Assembly: GCF_949628265.1 (NCBI RefSeq)
Contig: NC_088789.1
Coordinates: 31,489,883 to 31,553,882, forward strand
Source: Cloeon dipterum
Lineage: Eukaryota; Arthropoda; Insecta; Ephemeroptera; Baetidae
Reading direction: 5' to 3'
DNA: 64,000 nucleotides
Part shown: piece after piece, positions 46,171-57,571 of the stretch
How positions within the stretch are numbered: the stretch's first letter is position 1
Layout: every line of letters begins with the position of its first letter
Made by a program: the position numbers and the translations under genes
Notes under the pieces: model-generated
What the model was told of the DNA's origin: nothing
What the model saw: only the letters and a program-made list of their open reading frames with translations
Database searches by the model: none

Positions 46171-46669
46171 ACAGGTCTTGGACAGGGCGCTTTTTGACTT
46201 GTGGTACGCGCTTAAGACCTTTTTCAGGGTTACCCTCTATTATCTACTAGAAAAATTGAAAGATTTTTCACTTGAATCGAATCTCTCTTGCCGCGATCTA
46301 TTTCATACGTTTTGCGAATTTTCGGGAAAAATTTCCTCAATAGGAAAAATAAATTGTAGTTTGCTATTTGTTGATTTTTCTAAAAGAAATTAAAGATTTT
46401 GCTTGTTCCTAATTTTTTAATATAATTTCAATTAAGAAGAAATTTTGCACAAATTTTCTGTGTAAATCCGGATGGAAAAAAAAGAATCCAAGGGCATGGA
46501 AATTTAATGAAAATTGTGTTTGAAAATATTTGTAGATAAAAAATTATTTATTGCTATATATTTTAGAAAAAAACCCTTTCCCAAACTATAAAAGTGAAGC
46601 AATATAACCGTAAAAGGAGCAATATTCTGGTTAATTTGTCTAATTTTTCATAATACTGCTGCACATTTC
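46171..46669. other. AT-rich spacer, 3' side of unit 17
   Basis: It includes an inverted conserved 3' flank copy at about 46593-46640 (gtgaagcaatataaccgtaa). A 71-codon frame at 46178 has no family similarity and was not called. Confidence 0.45.
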
Positions 46670-46869
46670 ATTTACACATCAATGTGCTTCTCGCGACAGT
46701 ATGAAAATTTAGGCTCTCGTCACAATAAAAATTATTATTCTGGCAGCTCTTAAAATGCTTTTCAAGGACGGCGAATCATCTCCTGAGCACATTGTGCCGC
46801 CTGTGCTTTTGACGCTTGAGAAAATATTTCCTGGCAAACAATTGCTGCACTTTCAACACCTAAACAGTC
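46670..46869 (-). pseudogene. Decayed 3' fingers behind the unit 17 stop
   Basis: On the minus strand, remnants of finger 9 and the last finger follow the unit 17 stop. This parallels the remnant behind unit 15 but is shorter; the second CxxC-H-CxxC-C-H-C module is mostly deleted. Confidence 0.68.
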
Positions 46870-48716
46870 TTACGGAAAATGTTTGTATTGAATGTGCCTT
46901 TCTATTAGGTTCTTCTTAAATGCAGAAAATTCGCAATGGTCGCAGCGAAAAATCGCACTTTTGTTGTGAACTTGTTTCACGTGGCAATTCAACTTCCAAC
47001 GCACGTTGAATGCTTTTCCACACACTTTGCAACTAAGGAGGGCAGTTTCTTCGCAACTCTTCTTATGCTTTTCGAGAAATCCCTGGCACTTGAAATTGCA
47101 ATTGCAGCGGCGACAATTCTTTACGGTCCGGTGAATCGGCATGTTTTGACGGCGTACCTCCTGACCACATTCTGCACAACGAACGTATTCGTGCCACCTC
47201 TGTTTGTGGTACTTGAGAAATGATTCGGAGGAATACAATTTGTCGCACTCATCACACTTGATCGTCTTTGGAAAATGTTTGCGTTGCATGTGCTTTATTA
47301 TTTGGTGTTTTTCATATAAAATTTGGTCGCAATGGCCGCAGCGAAAAATCGTACTTTTGGTGTGAACGATTTTCACGTGGCGATTCAACTGCTTATTCAA
47401 GGTGAACGGTTTCCCACATTCTGTGCATTTAAGAAGAACTGATTTGCAGCTTTTCTTATGTAATTGATTCAAACCCGAGCAATCAAAACTAACTTTGCAT
47501 CTGGAGCAAACCGATGGCTTTGTGTGAAATGGCTTGTATCCGAGAGTCACGACCTGACCACAAGACTTGCAATTTTCGAACGTGTGACATCGTTTGAAGT
47601 GCTTATTCACCAACACTTTTGAGCCGAATTTGGCGTCGCAACTGTCGCATTTGAAGATCTTTGGCTTGTGCTTTGCCTGTTCGTGCTTTCTCAACAGAAA
47701 CTCATGCGTAGTGAAAAACTCGCAATGCTCGCATAAGTAAAGGTCATGATTTATCCCTTCTTTGTGCGACAGGTTAATGTGGAGAATCCACTCGGACCTG
47801 GATTTGAAGGACTCTTTGCAGCCGTAATGTGTGCACGTCACCGGAAGTTCTGGATGATAACGTTTCATGTGATATCTCAACATTTGGTTTGAGGAAAATG
47901 TTGTGAAATTTTCACAAAATTTGCAGCATATGTTTTTCTTTTCACACGTTTTGTTTAGTTTCTCATGTAAATCCTCTATCATGTGCTGCTCTTTTTCCTC
48001 CTCTGTGTGAAAGTAAGTCCTGCAACCCCGAATTCCGCATTTGATGGCTTCTTTGTGCATCAGCTTGACGTGATGCCTCAGACTGTTGTACATCTTGCCG
48101 CAGTAAAAACACACTCCACTGCCGTATTTCCACTTCTTAGGGATTTTCTTTTCGTATTTGGCCAGATCAATGTCGAATTTTCTCTTCTTAGGGGATTCCT
48201 TTGTGCATTTTGCCAGATCAACCTCTTCCAACTGCACCCAACACTGTTCTACTTCACCAACTGGAAAATTTGAATAATATAAATTAAATTGGATATTATT
48301 CCCATTAAAAATACCCAAGTACCTGAATAATTCTCGCGCAACACCTTAGCGTTTTCTTCCAAATCAAGATTTTTCGGCCACCAAGCGACAGCCTCGTCTC
48401 CAGACTCATCCCCAAACCTAAAACACGGGTCAATAATAAATAATCGCAATGTTTAAACTCATGAAAAAACTCACTCTGCCTGCCAGATGCAAAAATAGCA
48501 GATCAAAGCGTCTTCTCCGACCACGTCCGGCAAGTTTTCGTCTTCTTCCGTCAGGTTCATGACCTCCATGGCCCATTTCCTCAGCTTCCACCTGTCCACC
48601 TGCGACGCGAGGACGTGGCCGTCCGACGTCGGACACTCGCACAGTCGGCACAGCGGCTTTTGAATTGGTGTTTTTCCTACTTGACTCCTTAGGCTCCTGG
48701 AATGTCGACTCTCCAT
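46870..48716 (-). CDS. Unit 17: ZAD-like zinc-finger protein with chimeric C-terminus
   Basis: On the minus strand the exons are 48716-48475, 48417-48323 and 48260-46870, giving 575 aa, the longest in the window. The start is MESRHSRSLRSQVGK. The linker is duplicated (LAKCTKESPKKRKFDI, LAKYEKKIPKKWK). Finger 4 is CTHYGCKESFKSRSEWILH. Fingers 1-9 and both CxxC-H-CxxC-C-H-C modules keep their ligands. The added finger 7-8 type block (LSCKVCGKAFNVRWKLNCH, FRCDHCEFSAFKKNLIERH) precedes the stop at YKHFP, as in unit 15. Unit 18 lies head-to-head, with start codons 829 bp apart. Confidence 0.88.
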
Positions 48717-48932
48717 GTCTCCACTCAAAAGTGTTCTTCGTTCTTCCCACAAAGGTTAAAAGCGTTGATTTTCAATACCCTCGCCCCTGCTCCCTCTGTT
48801 TCTACGAATGTGTTGGGCGCGTTGGCAGTCACAAGAAATAATTTAACGCTGATCCTCTTCCTTCCTTTTTCTTACAATGTACCGTTAAAAATATTAGAGT
48901 ATGCAAATCGTAGTCTCTGCAGTGAGGCGATG

Positions 48933-49348
48933 TCAACAACTTCGCCTTCGTTCGGAGTGGTATAACATGTGCGACAAGCGACAAGGAGGAGAAAACGAAT
49001 AAAGCTCGAAGCTGGTTAATTGTACGAGTATAAACATAAACATACAAAAATCACGAGTGCGCCAATCAGATCGCAGCAATCAAAGAACGCTGAACGCTGA
49101 TTGGTTGCCCTTACAAACTCGAGAAGGTTAAGTTAAGGAGTTATGGAGTTAATAATACAACACAAATTTTTACGTATATAGAGTTATTTATCGAAAGAAT
49201 GTAAGGTTATGAGAACAATAACTTAGTAATTTTATTTAAAAAGTAAACAAAATTTATATAAATAAAAAAGAGGGGAAAAAATCTTTTTAAAGTTTCTTCT
49301 CCTTGTCGCACACTACACGACTACACGACGAACGGGGGCGGAGTTGTT
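48933..49348. promoter_or_regulatory. Shared divergent promoter of units 17 and 18
   Basis: A single CCAAT/ATTGG pair (49062-49104) lies between an inverted core block for unit 17 (GTGCGACAAGCGACAAGGAG, 48933-48996) and a forward one for unit 18 (TTCTTCTCCTTGTCGCACAC, GGGGGCGGAG, 49293-49348). The arrangement matches that of units 15/16, but with a better preserved CCAAT pair. Confidence 0.65.
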
Positions 49349-49545
49349 GATAGCAGCCGATTGTGAGTTAGCTTTAGCTAAATAGCTAACGCTTCACACA
49401 GGTATAGTGGGTCAAGTTTCCCGTGAAAAGGAATTTTTCTTTACGACCACCAGGCACCAACTCAAGAAGAGTCTGGGCATTGAAATTCAACACATCACTT
49501 TACGGGAAAATCTTTTGGATAGCGAGTCACTTGAGGAGTCGAGAG

Positions 49546-51141
49546 ATGAAGCTGCGAGGCAAAGAAGGAAAAACACCCATTCAAAAGCCGCTGTGCCGTC
49601 TGTGCGAGTGTCCGACGTCGGACGGCCACGTCCTCGCGTCGCAGGTTGACAGAATCAAGTTGAGGAAATGGGCCATGGAGGTCATGAACCTGACGGAAGG
49701 AGACGAAAACCTGCCGGAGGTGGTCGGAGAAGACGATTTGATCTGCTATTTTTGCATCTGGCAGGCCGAGTGAGTTTTTTCATGATTAAAAATTGCATAG
49801 TTATTTAATTTTGACCCGTGTTTTAGGTTTGGGGATGAGTCCGGAGACGAGGCTGTCGCTTGGTGGCCGAAAAACCTTGATTTGGAGGAAAACGCTAAGG
49901 TGTTGCGCGAGAATTATTCAAGTAGGGAACTTTTTTATAAAAATAATCCACGGCGTAACTTCTGTTGTTTAAATTTTTCAGTTGGAGAAGTAGAACAGTG
50001 TTGGGTGCAGTTGGATGAGATTGATCTGGCCGAGTACGAGAAGGAAATCCCTAAAAAGAAGAAACGTGTCAGTGGAGTGTGTTTTTATTGCGGCAACAGT
50101 TTCAACCATCTGTTGCATCACGTCAGAAATGTGCACAAAGAAGCCATCAAATGCGGAATTCGGGGCTGCGCGACGTACTTTCACACCCAGGAGGAAAAAG
50201 AGCGGCACATGCAAGGGGATCTTCACAAACCACGGGAAAGGATGAAAATTCGTTGCAAATATTGTGAAATAATCAAGTTGTATTCCTCAGTGGAATCATG
50301 GAGAAAGCACATGAATCGCGACCATCCAGAACTCCCGGTGGCGTGCGCGCATTACGGCTGCAACGAGTATTTCAAATCCAAGTCTGAAATGATTCTACAC
50401 TTCAACTCGCACAAGCGAGCCTTAAATCAAGATCTTTTTGAGTGCAAGCACTGCGAGTATTTCGCAACGAGTGATTCTAATTTGAGACGACACGAAGAGG
50501 CCAAGCACATGCCAAAGATCTTCAAATGCGACAGATGCGACGCCAAATTCGGCTCGAAATTTTTAGTGGAATCGCACTACAAAAATTATCACACGTACGA
50601 AAAGTGCAAATCTTGTGTCCAGGACGTGGCTTTCGGGATCAAAGCACGCCACAGAAGACAATATGTTTGCCCCAAATGCAAACTGAGATTCAAGTGCTTG
50701 GGTTTGTATCAGTTGCATTGGAAGAGCTGCAAAAAAATGAACCTTGTTAGTTGCAAAGAGAGTAGAAAACAGTTCGCCTTGACTTCCAGGTTGAATCAAC
50801 ACGTGAAAAAAGTTCACACTAAAACTGCGACTTTTCGCTGCGACCATTGCGACTATTTTGCATTTAGTAGGCCGTACATGCGAAAACACATACAATGCAA
50901 ACATCTTCCAAAGACAATTAAGTGTGAAGAGTGCAAGAAACTGTATTCCACGGAATCTACACTAAATGATCACAAGTCCAGGTGCCACTCATTCATTCGC
51001 TGCGATGAGTGCGCGCAGGAAATTAGCCGCCATAAAATGCGGATACACCGGACCATTAAGACTTGCGGCCGCTGCGAGTGCAAGTTCCAGTGCCGTGGAC
51101 TTCTTGCAAATCATATTAAAGAGTTGTGTGCATATAAATAG
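49546..51141 (+). CDS. Unit 18: ZAD-like zinc-finger protein, last finger lost by frameshift
   Basis: Exons are 49546-49769, 49827-49921 and 49982-51141, giving 492 aa. The start is MKLRGKEGK. Exon 2 ends TCA-A, as in unit 7, giving I at the join. Finger 7 has lost its second cysteine (CKESRKQF where others have CKECGKQF). The end of the second CxxC-H-CxxC-C-H-C module has an extra A (attaaagagttgtg), so the protein ends NHIKELCAYK and the last finger is out of frame. Finger 9 and the second module are nearly identical to unit 20, which reflects a later duplication. Confidence 0.86.
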
Positions 51142-51233
51142 TAATCATTTTCTATTGCGACAAGTGCCCGAGATCATACGGGAAAAAGAGAAGTTTGTAT
51201 GCTCATAATGCCAGGAAGCACATTGATCGATAA
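51142..51233 (+). pseudogene. Out-of-frame last finger of unit 18
   Basis: The last finger is still complete in the shifted frame (CDKCPRSYGKKRSLYAH), with its ancestral TAA and AATAAA at about 51231-51237. The frameshift is therefore young. Confidence 0.78.
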
Positions 51234-51978
51234 ATAAAATGAAAACAGTCACTCTAAAAAATTGTTGCTTATTTAATTGTAATAACCAACCAAAATATTG
51301 TCTTTTGTACGGTTATTTTGCTTCACTTTAAATTTTGATTGTTGATTTGTTTAAAATATATTGGATAAATTTCATAACAATTACTTTTATCTGATCTAAA
51401 AATATTTTCAAATTAATTTTTTCTAAATATCCAAGTCCTTTAAATACAGCTTTATACAATATATTTCTGCAAAATTTCTTCAAATTCCATCTAAAAATAA
51501 GGAACAAGCAAAATATTTCCAAGTTACCGTTAAAAAGTATGAGAAAAGCATAATTATGTGGTGCTCGCCGCTCAATGGTCTCAAGTCCTCCAGACATGCT
51601 AAATGCTAATCTGAATTTATTACAATTTATAAACATGCACACGGGCAGTTTCCGCCCCACGTGGGCCCTCCAGACGTACGCTTTCGCGACAAACCTGGGG
51701 GTAAACTCATTATCATTATGTTGAGAGTCTGGCAATGAAAATGGTTTTTTTCCTATTTTAGAAGTCAGGTCGCTGTGATGCCCTGTTAATTCTGACCAAA
51801 AACTTTATTTCATTAGTGCAAAGCAAAGCAAAAACGTTATTCGTCAAAAGCGCGCTTCTTATACCATTTTTTGCCTGATTTTCCTTTTGAATATAAGTCT
51901 ACGTGTACCATTATTTTGCATAAAAAGCGGGTACTTTAATTTCCCCCGATGCGTAACGAAATTCAAAAATCGCGAGTA
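51234..51978. repeat. Spacer duplicated at about 59810-60524
   Basis: The sequence is almost collinear and highly similar to the spacer downstream of unit 20: 3' flank at 51290-51330, cacacgggcagtttccgccc near 51640, ccctccagacgtacgctttc near 51667, and tattttgcataaaaagcggg near 51913. It marks a recent segmental duplication of the unit 18-19 junction as the unit 20-21 junction. No gene. Confidence 0.75.
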
Positions 51979-52257
51979 CGCCAATCAGAAAGAAAAGCAA
52001 TCAAAATCTGCTGAACGCTGATTGGTTGCTTTTAGAAACTCGAGGGAGATAACACAAAGGAGTTAATAACTCAACAAAAAATGTGTACGCATTAAAGTAT
52101 TAATCTAAAGCTCTGTAAGTTCATGATAACATTTAATTAGTAATTTACTTGAACAGGTAACATAAGATGGTTAAAACGAGGAAATAAAGACATCGACCAG
52201 CTTGGAATTTTCTTCTCTATGTCGCACACACCACTGAGAACGGGGGCGGAGTTGTTG
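51979..52257 (+). promoter_or_regulatory. Unit 19 promoter cassette
   Basis: CCAAT at about 51981-51985 and ATTGG at 52021-52025. The core block (TCTTCTCTATGTCGCACACA, CCACTG, GGGGGCGGAG) lies at 52210-52257. Confidence 0.68.
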
Positions 52258-52474
52258 ATAGCACTGAAATCAGCTGTGTTAGCTTGTAAACACGCGACCA
52301 CGCGCACGCGACTCGACTGGAGAGAACAAAGGACAATGCAAGCAGCGAGATCCGCGTGACAAATTTGGTTTGTTTACGACCACCAACTCAAGAAGAGTCT
52401 GGGCATTGAAATTCAACGAACATCACTTTTTGCGAGAGTTATTTTGGATAGAGAGTCTCTTAAGGAGTCGAGAG

Positions 52475-54287
52475 ATGAAGCTGCGAGGCAAAGAAGAAAA
52501 AACACCCATTCAAAAGCCGCTGTGCCGACTGTGCGAGTGTCCGACGTCGGACGGCTACGTCCTCGCGTCGCAGGTGGACAGGTTCAAGCTTAGGAAATGG
52601 GCCATGGAGGTCATGAACCTTACGGAAGAAGACGAAAACTTGCCAGACGTGGTCGAAGAAGACGCTTTGATCTGCTATTTTTGCATCTGGCAGGCAGAGT
52701 GAGTTTTCTTACGAGCCCTAAATATTTTATTTTGATTTTGACACTTATTGTTTTTAGATTTGGGGACGAGTCTGGAGACGAGGCTGTGGCTTGGTGGCCA
52801 AAAAATCTTGATTTGGAAGAAAACGCTAAGGTGCTGCGGGAGAATTATTCAGGTACTTAGGAATTTTTATTAAAAATATTCATCAGATTAATTTATATTG
52901 TTTAAAATTTACAGTTGGAGAAGTAGAACAGTGTTGGGTGCAGTTGGAGGAGATTGATCTGGCCAAATACACAAAGAAATCGAAAGAGGTTGATCTGGGC
53001 AAAAAAACAGATGAAATTCCTAAGAAGAAAGGTGGCAGTAGAGTGTGTTTTTACTGCAGCAAGAGATACATTAATCTGAGACAGCACATCAAATTTCATC
53101 ACAAAGAAGCCATCAAATGCGGAATTAAGGGCTGCACAACTTACTTTCACACCCAGAAGGAGAAAGAGCAGCACATGCAGCAGGTTTCACACGAGAAACG
53201 TTCCAAACCACGCGAAAAGAGGGAAATTCGTTGCGCCTTCTGTGAAAATTTCACATCGTTTTCCTCTGAACAAAGGTGGAGGCGGCACATGAAACGCGAT
53301 CATCCAGAACTTCCTGTGATGTGCGCGCGTAAAGGCTGCAAAGAGTTCTTCAAATGCAAGTCTGAAATGATTCTCCACATCAACTCGTTCCACAAAAAAG
53401 CCGTAAATCAAGATCTTTACCAATGCAAGAATTGCGAGTATTACACCAGACTTAAGGGTGATTTGAAAATACACGAAGAGGCGAAGCACAATCCAAAGAT
53501 CTTCAAATGCGACGGTTGCGGCGCCAAATACGGCTCGAAAATCCTGGTGAATAATCACTATATCAGAGTTCACACGTTCGACAAGTGCAAATCTTGTGAC
53601 CAGGACGTGGCTGTTGGATGTACGAGAAATCACAGAAAGCCATCGATTTGCTTAAAATGCAAACTCAGTTTCGAGTGTTTGGGTTTGAATCAATTACATT
53701 GGAAGAAATGCAAACAAACCCCTTTAACTTGCAAAGAGTGTGGAAAAACGTTCACCGCGAATTTGAGGTTGAATTGGCACGTGAATAAAGTTCACACCAA
53801 AAGTGTGATTTTTCGGTGCGACCACTGCGACCAAATTATTTATGACAGAAACCAAATGATGGCGCACATGCAACGCAATCATTTTCCAAAGACGTTTAAG
53901 TGTGATGAGTGCGACAAATCGTATCCCTCCAAATCATTTCTCAAGGTTCACAAACAGAATTTGCACGAAAACGTTCGCTGCGGAGAATGTGCTCAGGAGA
54001 TGTGCCGCGATATCATGAGGAGACACCGGACCAGTAAGATTTGCCGCAAATGCAAGTGCAAGTTGAAGTGCTCAGGACTTCTTCGAAAGCATAAGAAAAG
54101 CTGCGAAGAATTTGCCCCTTTTATTTGCAAAGAGTGTGGAAAAGTATTCAACGTGCGAATGGTATTGAATCGGCACGTGAAACAAGTTCACAACAAAGGG
54201 GTGATTTCTCGCTGCGACCAATGTGAATTTTCGACATTTAACAAGAGCCTAATGGAAAGGCACATTCAAATCGTACACTTACCGTAA
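52475..54287 (+). CDS. Unit 19: ZAD-like zinc-finger protein with chimeric C-terminus
   Basis: Exons are 52475-52698, 52758-52852 and 52915-54287, giving 563 aa. The start is MKLRGKEEK. Exon 2 begins ATTTGGGG instead of GTTTGGGG (still E at the join), a mark shared only with unit 21. The linker is a rearranged double (LAKYTKKSKEVDL, GKKTDEIPKKK). Fingers 1-9 and both CxxC-H-CxxC-C-H-C modules keep their ligands. The extra finger 7-8 type block (FICKECGKVFNVRMVLNRH, SRCDQCEFSTFNKSLMERH) leads to the stop at IVHLP, homologous to units 15 and 17. Confidence 0.88.
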
Positions 54288-54512
54288 GACGGTCTTAGGA
54301 GTGGAGAGTGCAACAAATTTGTTCGCCACGGAATAAAAGCGTCTCAAGCACAGGCGGCACAATGTGCTCAGGAGATGATTCGCCGGTTGTCCTCGGAAAG
54401 CATTTTAAGAGCTGCCAGAATAATAATTTTTATTGTGACGAGAGCCAAAATTGGACAGGCGCAAGTCACGTTTGTATTTTCATACTGTCGCGAGAAGCAT
54501 ATTGATGTGTAA
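54288..54512 (+). pseudogene. Decayed 3' fingers behind the unit 19 stop
   Basis: Fragments of finger 9 (ggagagtgcaacaaatttgt), of the second CxxC-H-CxxC-C-H-C module and of the last finger remain, with deletions, up to an ancestral stop near 54510. Units 15 and 17 have equivalent remnants. Confidence 0.72.
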
Positions 54513-55089
54513 ATGAAATGTACAGCAGTATTATGAAAAATTAGAAAAATTTACCGGAATATTGTCCCTTTATTTACGGTTATATTGCTTCGCTTTTAAT
54601 GTTTTGGAAAGGGTTTTTTCTGTAAAATATATTTAATAATAAATAATTTTTTATCTACTAATATTTTCAAATACAACTTTTTTTCTAAATTTCCACGTCC
54701 TTGAATTTTTGAGAATTATGCCAATCAAAATTTTATTTCCCTCCTTTAAAAGCACGTATTGTTTCCTTTTATCTTTGGACATTTTTCACATTATTCATGC
54801 AACTTAAAGAAAGATCGCGATTCAATTCTATCTAGCGAAAATTCTGTTATTTTTTTGGATGTTTACCATGCATACATAATCTTAAATTTAACTGTTCCAT
54901 GGTCCTGATTTCATAAATCATTGCTTAATTTCTCAAATAAGGAACTACATGCAACGGTTTACAATTCAAAAAGTCCTTTTAATTGTTTGGTCTGTGTAGT
55001 GCTCCATTAAAACTGTATTCTTGCATCTGTATAATTTGTCTTTTGACTAAATTCAGGTTAAAAATAAATAAATTCTTGCTCAAAATCAC
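54513..55089. other. Spacer after unit 19
   Basis: A conserved 3' flank copy lies at 54548-54605, then AT-rich DNA. No gene seen. Confidence 0.5.
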
Positions 55090-55275
55090 TGAAAACAGGC
55101 ATTTGAGTTAATCTCAGGGCACGGGATGCCCTGAAAAGGACGTCAGGATACCGCAGGTCAAAGCCCTGTCTGACACTTGGACGATCGGCCGAATTTTAAG
55201 AAAAATAAAACCATTTTCACTCGTGCAGAGGGAATAATCGGAAAAAATTTACTTTTAATTTTTCAATGGGTGTGA
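55090..55275. repeat. Dispersed repeat fragment
   Basis: It matches about 1600-1840 in the same orientation (taccgcaggtcaaagccc, cgaattttaagaaaaataaa, aatttttcaatgggtg). It ends directly at the half CCAAT module of unit 20, so it may have removed the upstream CCAAT box. Confidence 0.6.
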
Positions 55276-55285
55276 ACGCTGAACG

Positions 55286-55531
55286 CTGATTGGTTGAAAT
55301 TAGAAACACTTGGGAGAGCTATGACAAGGAGTTAAGAACGCAACTTACGCAACTAGAATTTTTACGTATTGAAGCATAAATCTTAAGCTATTTAAGATCG
55401 TGTAAACAACTAACTATAGCAATTAATTTAAAAAGTCAACAAAAATAATAAAAAACGTGGAAAAAAGGATAGAGTCTTAAAATTTTCCTCTCCTTGTTGC
55501 ACTCACCATTACGAACGGGGGCGGAGTTGTT
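55286..55531 (+). promoter_or_regulatory. Unit 20 promoter cassette, half CCAAT pair
   Basis: Only the inverse box (GATTGGTTG, about 55287-55295) remains. The core block (TTCCTCTCCTTGTTGCACTC, GGGGGCGGAG) lies at 55483-55531. Confidence 0.6.
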
Positions 55532-55779
55532 AGCAGCTGATGAACAACAATAATCAATAATATTTCTAAACACATTCGACTTCGAAGCGCTTCAAAGCAG
55601 CTTCAAAGTGAAATGCAAAAAGCAAAATTCGCTTGGGCGGGCGTGTGATTTGTTTGTATACGACTGCAAATCGAAGCAGCTAGTAACTGGGCATGGAAAA
55701 TTGACGAAAACCCTCTCTGGGGAAGACTTTCATGGATGGAGAGACATTCAGCAAAAGGAGCTGAAAGAGACATCAAGAG

Positions 55780-57571
55780 ATGCAGCCGCCAAGTGTAAAA
55801 GAAGGAAAAATTCCCATTCAAAAGCCGCTGTGCAGACTGTGCGAGTGTCCGACGTCGGACGGGCACGTCCTCGCCTCGCAGGTGGACAGGATGAAGCTGA
55901 GGAAATGGGCCATGGAGGTCATGAACCTTACGGAAGAAGACGAAAACTTGCCGGACGTGGTGGAAGAAGACGCTTTGATCTGCTTTTTTTGCATCTGGCA
56001 GGCCGAGTGAGCTATTTTTACGAGCTTAAAAATTGCGATTTTTATTATTGACCCGTGTTTTAGGTTTGGGGATGAATCCGGAGACGAGGCTGTTGCTTGG
56101 TGGCCGAAAAATCTCGATTTGGAACAAAACGCCAGGGTGCTTCGGGAGAATTATTCAGGTATTGAGAAATTTTAATATAAATAATAAACACCTTCATTTC
56201 AATTGTTTAAATTTTCCAGTTGGAGAAGTAGAGCAGTGTTGGGTGCAGTTGGAAGAGGTTGATCTGGCCAAATACGAGAAGAAAATTCCTTTGAAAAGCA
56301 AAGAAGGCCAAAGATTGTGTTTATACTGCGGCAAAAGTTTCAACCATCTGTTGGATCACGTCAGAGTGTATCACAAAGAAGCCATCAAATGCGGAATTCG
56401 GGGCTGCTGGACATTCTTTCACACCCAGGAGGAAAAAGAGCAGCACATGCAAGGGGATCTTCACAAACCACGGGAAAGGATGAAAATTCGTTGCAAATAT
56501 TGTGAAATTGGCAAATTGCATTCCTCAGTGGAATCGTGGAGACAGCACGTGAATCGCATCCACCCAGAACTCCCAGTGGCGTGCACGCGTTTGGGCTGCA
56601 AAGAGTATTTCAAATCCAAGTCCGAAATGATCCTCCATATCAGCTCGTCGCACAGGCAAGACATAAACCAAGATCTTTACTTATGCAAGCATTGCGAGTT
56701 TTTCGCCACGAGGAAATCCATTTTGAGTCGACACGTAGAGGGGAGGCACATACCAAAGATCTTCAAATGCGACAGTTGCGACGCCAAATTCGGCTCGAAA
56801 TGGAAAGTGAATTACCACGTCAAACAAATTCACACGCTCGACAAGTGCAAATCTTGTGGCCAGGACGTGGCTCTCATGTACAAGAAACGCCACAGAAAGC
56901 CATCGGTTTGCTCCAGATGCAAACTCAGTTTCGTGTGCTCGGGTTTGTATCAATTACATAGGAAGAGCTTCAAACAAACTCTTCTTAATTGCGAAGAGTG
57001 TGGAAAATCGTTCGCCACATCGCCGAATATGAAATGTCACGTTCAAACTTTCCACAAATCCGCGATTTATCGCTGCGACCATTGCAACTATTCTGCATTT
57101 AATAAGCGGTACATGCTGTGGCACATGCAATGTCAACATCTTCTAAAGACGATTATGTGTGAACAGTGCAAGAAACTATTTTCCACGGAATCGACACTCA
57201 AGGCTCACATGTCCAGGTGCCACTCATTCATTTCCTGCGATGAGTGTGCGCAGGAAATTAGCCGCCATAAAATGCGGATACACCGGACCATTAAGACTTG
57301 CGGCCGCTGCGAGTGCAAGTTCAAGTGCCAAGGACTTCTTGAAAATCATATTAAGAGTTGTTTTCCTTTAAATAGTAATAATTTCTGTTGTTACAACTGC
57401 CCGAAATCATACGGGACAAAGAAAAGTTTGTATGCTCATAATGCCAGGAAGCACCAGGCCCGGATAGCCCATCGGGCGAATCGGGCAATGCCCTGGTGGG
57501 CCGCCGGGCCGGCCACCAGACCGGCCGCAGGACTAGTCGCCCGCCGACACTTGATTAACTCGATTCCTTAA
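55780..57571 (+). CDS. Unit 20: ZAD-like zinc-finger protein, tail replaced by a transposon
   Basis: Exons are 55780-56006, 56064-56158 and 56220-57571, giving 557 aa as read. The start is MQPPSVKEGK. The first CxxC-H-CxxC-C-H-C module has lost its last cysteine (LHRKSFKQ instead of LHRKSCKQ). The last finger is complete (CYNCPKSYGTKKSLYAHNARKH). Immediately after its final histidine a hAT-like element begins at 57455, so the ancestral ending I-D-R-stop (stranded at 59797-59808) is replaced by about 38 arginine- and alanine-rich residues encoded by the transposon, stopping at 57569-57571. All fingers upstream are unaffected. The 3'UTR and polyadenylation signal are displaced by 2.3 kb, so expression may be changed. 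Confidence 0.85.

Noticed and set aside
46178-46393. Possible 71-codon gene
   Set aside because: It lies in AT-rich spacer, has no family similarity, and has no counterpart in the duplicated block at 40.5 kb.
49423-49545. Extended N-terminus of unit 18 (and similarly 52370-52474 in unit 19)
   Set aside because: These upstream stretches are open but begin without an ATG, and their sequence is the common 5'UTR.
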